This document shows, one piece after another, positions 53,572 through 56,991 of a DNA stretch of 56,991 nt. The notes under the pieces were generated by a model. That model had not been told where the DNA came from, did no database searches, and worked only from the letters and a program-made list of their open reading frames with translations. A program made the translations under genes and the position numbers. The stretch covers positions 1 to 56,991 of the forward strand of contig CAISPV010000112.1 of the NCBI GenBank assembly GCA_903887485.1, written 5' to 3'. Source of the stretch: an uncultured Desulfobulbaceae bacterium (lineage in GTDB: Bacteria; Desulfobacterota; Desulfobulbia; Desulfobulbales; Desulfocapsaceae). The stretch's first letter is position 1; each line of letters begins with the position of its first letter.

Positions 53572-55140
53572 TCAGCCGAGGTTTTTGCAGGTAGGCGATT
53601 CTGCAAGAGGTATTTCCTTCTTCCATCTCCGCACCAACTCGAGCAGAGTCCTGACCCCTATGCCTGACGGCCCTTTGGGTACATAGGATTTTTCCGTAAA
53701 CTCCCAGGCGGTGCCGGCAATATCGAGATGGGCCCAAGGGGTATCGCCAACAAATTTCTGCAAATAGGCGGCGGCCGTGATGGTCCCAGCCGACTTGCCG
53801 CCGGTATTTTTTATATCGGCTACCTGTGACTCTATCTGTTTTGTGTACTCTTTGCCAAGAGGCAGACGCCACAACGGCTCGCCACTCCGCTCGCCTGCAG
53901 CCAGCAGACGTCCCACCAACTCATCGTTATTGCCAAGCAGGCCGGTGCGATGATGGCCAAGGCCAACAATCACCGCCCCGGTCAGAGTGGCAAGATCAAT
54001 CACCCAATCGGGTTTGAATTTCTCCAGACCGTAGGCCAGGGCATCGGCCAGGATCAACCGACCTTCGGCATCGGTATTGACGATCTCTGCAGTCAGGCCA
54101 TTATAATGGGTAATAATATCCCCTGGTTTCAGGGCCGAACCACTAGCCATATTATCGGTTGCCGGGACGATGGCGATCACCCCCAGATCGGGCCGCTCTT
54201 CGCCCACCGCCTGCATCAGGGCCATGACTGCAGCGCCGCCGCACATATCATATTTCATATCCTCCATACCGGCTGCCGGTTTCAGGCTGACTCCACCTGA
54301 ATCAAAGGTGAGCCCCTTGCCCACCACCAGCACGGTCTGGCTCTTTTGAATCGGCCGGTATTCGAGAATCACCATCTTCGGCGGTTCCGTTGAACCCTGA
54401 TTCACGGCCAGGATGCCGCCCATCCCCAGACGCTTCATATCAGCCTTGTCCAAAACCGTACATTTCAGGGAATATTTTTTGGCAAGCATTCGGCCATGAG
54501 TGGCGAAATGAGAAGGCGTCCAGCCGTTTCCCGGTTCATTAGCCATGTCTCTTGCCTCCCGGGCCGCCAGGGCCGCAACCTGTCCCGTGCGCATCCCCTT
54601 GAGCACGGCCTCGGTGCTCGCCCTGACGCACAGACGAATCTCCTCAAGACCTCGATACGACTTTTCTTCAGGATCATCCTTTTTATATTTCAAAAAGCGA
54701 TAGTCACCCAGCAAGACCCCTTCACTCATGCATTCAGCCACCTCTTTTGCCCGGATGCCGAGGATCTCGGGAAGACAAATCATGATCTTCTTCGCCTTCA
54801 CCTTGGCCGCCTGCTGGGCAATAACGCCACCAGTCAGACGACACCTCTCCCGCAATTCATCAACCGTCTCCTTCCCTTCGATCTTCCCCAATCCCACCAC
54901 GAGAAGACGCTTTGCCGAAAAATTGCCGCTTTTTTTCTCGGCCTGGGGGTAAAACAGCAACAATTCACCAGGCTTGGCGCTAAATTCTTCCAGTGTCCCC
55001 GTCTGCTCCAGCCAGCCCTGTACCGTCGTGTTTTCACACTTCGACACCCCTTTCTGGAACTGCTCCAGACAATACACCAACATGTCTCCACTGAACTGTT
55101 CAGGTTTTTTCTCAGTTATAATCAGTTTTGTCGATTCCAC
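53572..55140 (-). CDS. pepA: Leucyl aminopeptidase (M17)
   Basis: 522 aa two-metal cytosolic aminopeptidase. The metal ligands and catalytic Lys/Arg lie in GKGLTFDSGGVSLKPAAGME, MKYDMCGGAAV and the M17 signature NTDAEGRLILADAL (around residue 352). The N-terminal third is the usual variable regulatory domain. The start is GTG at 55140 with GAGG seven bases upstream. It diverges from the CNNM-type gene. Confidence 0.96.
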   Translation of the reverse strand: MESTKLIITEKKPEQFSGDMLVYCLEQFQKGVSKCENTTVQGWLEQTGTLEEFSAKPGELLLFYPQAEKKSGNFSAKRLLVVGLGKIEGKETVDELRERCRLTGGVIAQQAAKVKAKKIMICLPEILGIRAKEVAECMSEGVLLGDYRFLKYKKDDPEEKSYRGLEEIRLCVRASTEAVLKGMRTGQVAALAAREARDMANEPGNGWTPSHFATHGRMLAKKYSLKCTVLDKADMKRLGMGGILAVNQGSTEPPKMVILEYRPIQKSQTVLVVGKGLTFDSGGVSLKPAAGMEDMKYDMCGGAAVMALMQAVGEERPDLGVIAIVPATDNMASGSALKPGDIITHYNGLTAEIVNTDAEGRLILADALAYGLEKFKPDWVIDLATLTGAVIVGLGHHRTGLLGNNDELVGRLLAAGERSGEPLWRLPLGKEYTKQIESQVADIKNTGGKSAGTITAAAYLQKFVGDTPWAHLDIAGTAWEFTEKSYVPKGPSGIGVRTLLELVRRWKKEIPLAESPTCKNLG

Positions 55141-55206
55141 TCTCCATCCTCTTTTCTTCTGATTCTCTCAAAGCATCTAAAATTCTGTTCCCTAAACTCT
55201 TTCCAA

Positions 55207-55236
55207 TTGAAAAAACATCTCGTTAAGGAGTATATG
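55207..55236 (+). promoter_or_regulatory. Candidate promoter of the CNNM/CBS gene
   Basis: TTGAAA, an 18-nt spacer and TATATG on the plus strand, about 130 nt before the GTG start at 55364, in the divergent region shared with pepA. The match is moderate. Confidence 0.35.
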
Positions 55237-55363
55237 ATACAATATAACGTCAAGCTGCTTCTTGGCAAAGAAGTATCATGCCTATCTTTCACTTAATTTT
55301 GATATTTATTCCGTATTCTTCACTCTGTATCCTTCAGGGTTTCTTCCATTCAGGAGCATACTT

Positions 55364-56416
55364 GTGATATCCACCCTTATTACCGCCGTCGTTCTGGCCC
55401 TTGTAACCTCTTTCTGCTGCTCACTTTTTGAAGCGGTGCTTTACTCAATCTCCACCAGCCAAGTGGAGATGCTCAAAAAAACCGGGCCCACCTCTGCCGC
55501 CCTGCTTACGGCTCTGCGAGCCGACATCAATAAGCCGATCACCGCCGTCCTCACCATGAACACCATCGCCAATACCGTCGGCGCCACTGTCGCTGGAGCT
55601 TCAGCTGCCGCGGTCTTTGGCGAAGAACATATTGTCCTCTTCTCCGCTATTTTCACCCTGTCCATCCTGATCTTTTCTGAAATTATTCCCAAAACAATCG
55701 GGGTTGCCTATGCGGTAAAACTTGCCCCCGTAATCGCCAGGCCGCTCTACCTGATGGTGATCGTGCTCATGCCCTTCATCTGGATTTCCCAAATGATCAC
55801 CCGCCTTATTCCCCAAAACAAGGATAGCGGTCATATCTCCGCTGAAGAATTACGAACGATCGCCTCGCTGTCACTGCAGTCCGGGAAGATCGAAGCGGAC
55901 CAGGAAAGGGTCATCAATAATATCCTGGGGCTTGGGAATAAAGTTGTCCGCCAGGTCATGACTCCGCGCACGGTCACCTTTTCTCTGGATCAGAATATGA
56001 CCGTTGCCGACGCCATGAAACTGGCAAGCATGCTGAGCCGGCACAGCAGGATCCCGCTCTACAATGAAAATCCCAATGATGTCGTCGGGATTATTCTGCG
56101 CAGAAATCTTTTCTTGGCAGCGGCTGAACAGAAAAACACCCTGCCCCTCTCACAGCTCATGAGTCCGGTCCATTTTGTCGCCGAGACCGCCCCTTTAAAT
56201 CGAGTGCTTGTCGATTTTTATGAGAGACGCCAGCATCTTTTCGTAGTGGTGGATGAATATGGGGCCATGACCGGGATCATCTCCATGGAAGATATTCTCG
56301 AAGAGATCGTTGGCCGGGAGATCATGGATGAATCAGACAAGGCAAAAAACATGCGGGAACTGGCCAGGCGGCAGCATAAGTCAGCTTCAACAGAGGCCAG
56401 CCACTCAGATGAATGA
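55364..56416 (+). CDS. CNNM/DUF21 transmembrane protein with CBS pair
   Basis: 350 aa. A DUF21/CNNM membrane domain occupies residues 1-185 (SFCCSLFEAVLYSISTSQVE, MNTIANTVGATVAGA, FSEIIPKTIGVAYA). Two CBS modules follow (around 200-325; VVRQVMTPRTVTFSL, VDEYGAMTGIISMEDILEEI). There is no CorC/HlyC tail. Such proteins are linked to magnesium or cobalt efflux. The start is GTG at 55364, 7 nt after AGGAG; the longer frame upstream adds 34 residues without a site. Confidence 0.88.
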   Translation: MISTLITAVVLALVTSFCCSLFEAVLYSISTSQVEMLKKTGPTSAALLTALRADINKPITAVLTMNTIANTVGATVAGASAAAVFGEEHIVLFSAIFTLSILIFSEIIPKTIGVAYAVKLAPVIARPLYLMVIVLMPFIWISQMITRLIPQNKDSGHISAEELRTIASLSLQSGKIEADQERVINNILGLGNKVVRQVMTPRTVTFSLDQNMTVADAMKLASMLSRHSRIPLYNENPNDVVGIILRRNLFLAAAEQKNTLPLSQLMSPVHFVAETAPLNRVLVDFYERRQHLFVVVDEYGAMTGIISMEDILEEIVGREIMDESDKAKNMRELARRQHKSASTEASHSDE

Positions 56417-56991
56417 TTTAAAGGAAGACAAAATGGCACCTTGAAAAAGGTGAAAAACGTTCCGGTTTGTGTTATTCAAGAAAATAATTTCATGAATTTT
56501 TAACGTCAAGAGAACGATGCATTGTTATTCTGGCCATCACATGAGTTCCTTCAGTGGACATTTTGGCCTTTTTCCTCACCTCGTTGCTCATTTTTGGCAA
56601 AGCACACCCTTATGTGGCGCAAGTAGTATCCCAAATCGGTCCATAGTGTCCGCCAGATACCGCAACCCGACTTTCGTTTGCGCTCAAATAATTCCGATTG
56701 TCCGTAGCAACAAACTCCCCGCCTTCATCGCCTGCGCCCCAAGAATATACTGATTTTCGATCGTGTCCGATTTCCCTGCTTCTCCCATTCCGTTAATTTG
56801 CAACACCGTCTCCTTATTGCAACCTACCTCATGAAATAATTTCAAAAAAATTATGCCTATGTCCAATTTTCAGTTAATAATTACCGTTCTGCTCCCGATT
56901 GCGCATGAACACTATACTTTTAGCCTGAACAGGATTGGCTGGTGTGGAAAATGTCAAACCTGCACAGGCTGGAAGTTAGATCGATAATTAC
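56417..56991. other. 575-nt region without a recognisable gene
   Basis: A short hairpin CACCTT-GAAA-AAGGTG (56437-56452) follows the CNNM gene but lacks a T tract. A 42-codon plus-strand frame at 56859-56987 encodes a Cys motif (WCGKCQTCTGW) but has no ribosome-binding site. Other frames are short and match nothing I know. Confidence 0.4.

Overview
The window is one continuous piece of a Gram-negative bacterial chromosome of roughly even base composition. It is densely packed, with short gaps and many 1-14 nt gene overlaps. Heptose/LPS genes (gmhB, waaF), lipoproteins, a YejA-type periplasmic binding protein, Gram-negative DksA and a UGA/selenocysteine-encoded peptide with its radical SAM maturase suggest an anaerobic deltaproteobacterium (Desulfobacterota, possibly Desulfobulbales). 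That placement is inference from gene content. I see no rRNA, tRNA, insertion sequence, prophage or CRISPR array.

Layout: (1) 1-7.4 kb, minus strand: housekeeping genes purA, rpoZ, dnaJ, moaC, dksA, galT, a single-domain response regulator, a divergent FolE2-like protein and the start of glyS. (2) 7.4-14 kb: single genes (SDR epimerase, lipoprotein, gabD, S4 protein, receiver-adenylate cyclase fusion, TSUP exporter). (3) 14-18.2 kb, plus strand: a small protein coupled to gnd, then zwf, a cation-efflux transporter and a cupin protein, a pentose-phosphate unit. (4) 18.2-26 kb, minus strand: the most unusual region. A 101-aa precursor peptide (sbtA, 25565-25870) carries two in-frame UGA codons, each followed by a matching SECIS-like hairpin, with its own promoter and terminator. 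Its likely radical SAM/SPASM maturase (sbtM) lies 5 kb downstream, behind a three-domain polysaccharide synthase/deacetylase and a GH26 lipoprotein. (5) 26-37 kb, plus strand: two envelope proteins, dnaE, a Cache-PAS-PAS-GGDEF diguanylate cyclase, ppsR, an alpha/beta hydrolase, a solute-binding lipoprotein and dCMP deaminase. (6) 37-46.4 kb, minus strand: thiL with two uncharacterised genes, gmhB-waaF, a YcaO-TPR protein, tsaE and yejA. (7) 46.5-51.2 kb, plus strand: leuC-leuD and a GH17-GT2 beta-glucan synthase. (8) 51.2-57 kb: a DUF1566-type lipoprotein, a hicB gene with a frameshifted hicA, fbp, pepA and a CNNM/CBS membrane protein.

Two dispersed repeat families are visible. One is a roughly 65-nt imperfect palindrome with CGTTACG-containing arms at four sites; one copy supplies the stop codon of gmhB. 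The other is an element built from CTGAAGA/CTTCAGC heptamers at three sites, each directly after a stop codon. Two of its copies flank a two-gene cassette as direct repeats.

Several start codons were placed downstream of the longest possible open frame because a clear ribosome-binding site points there. Such cases are noted per gene.
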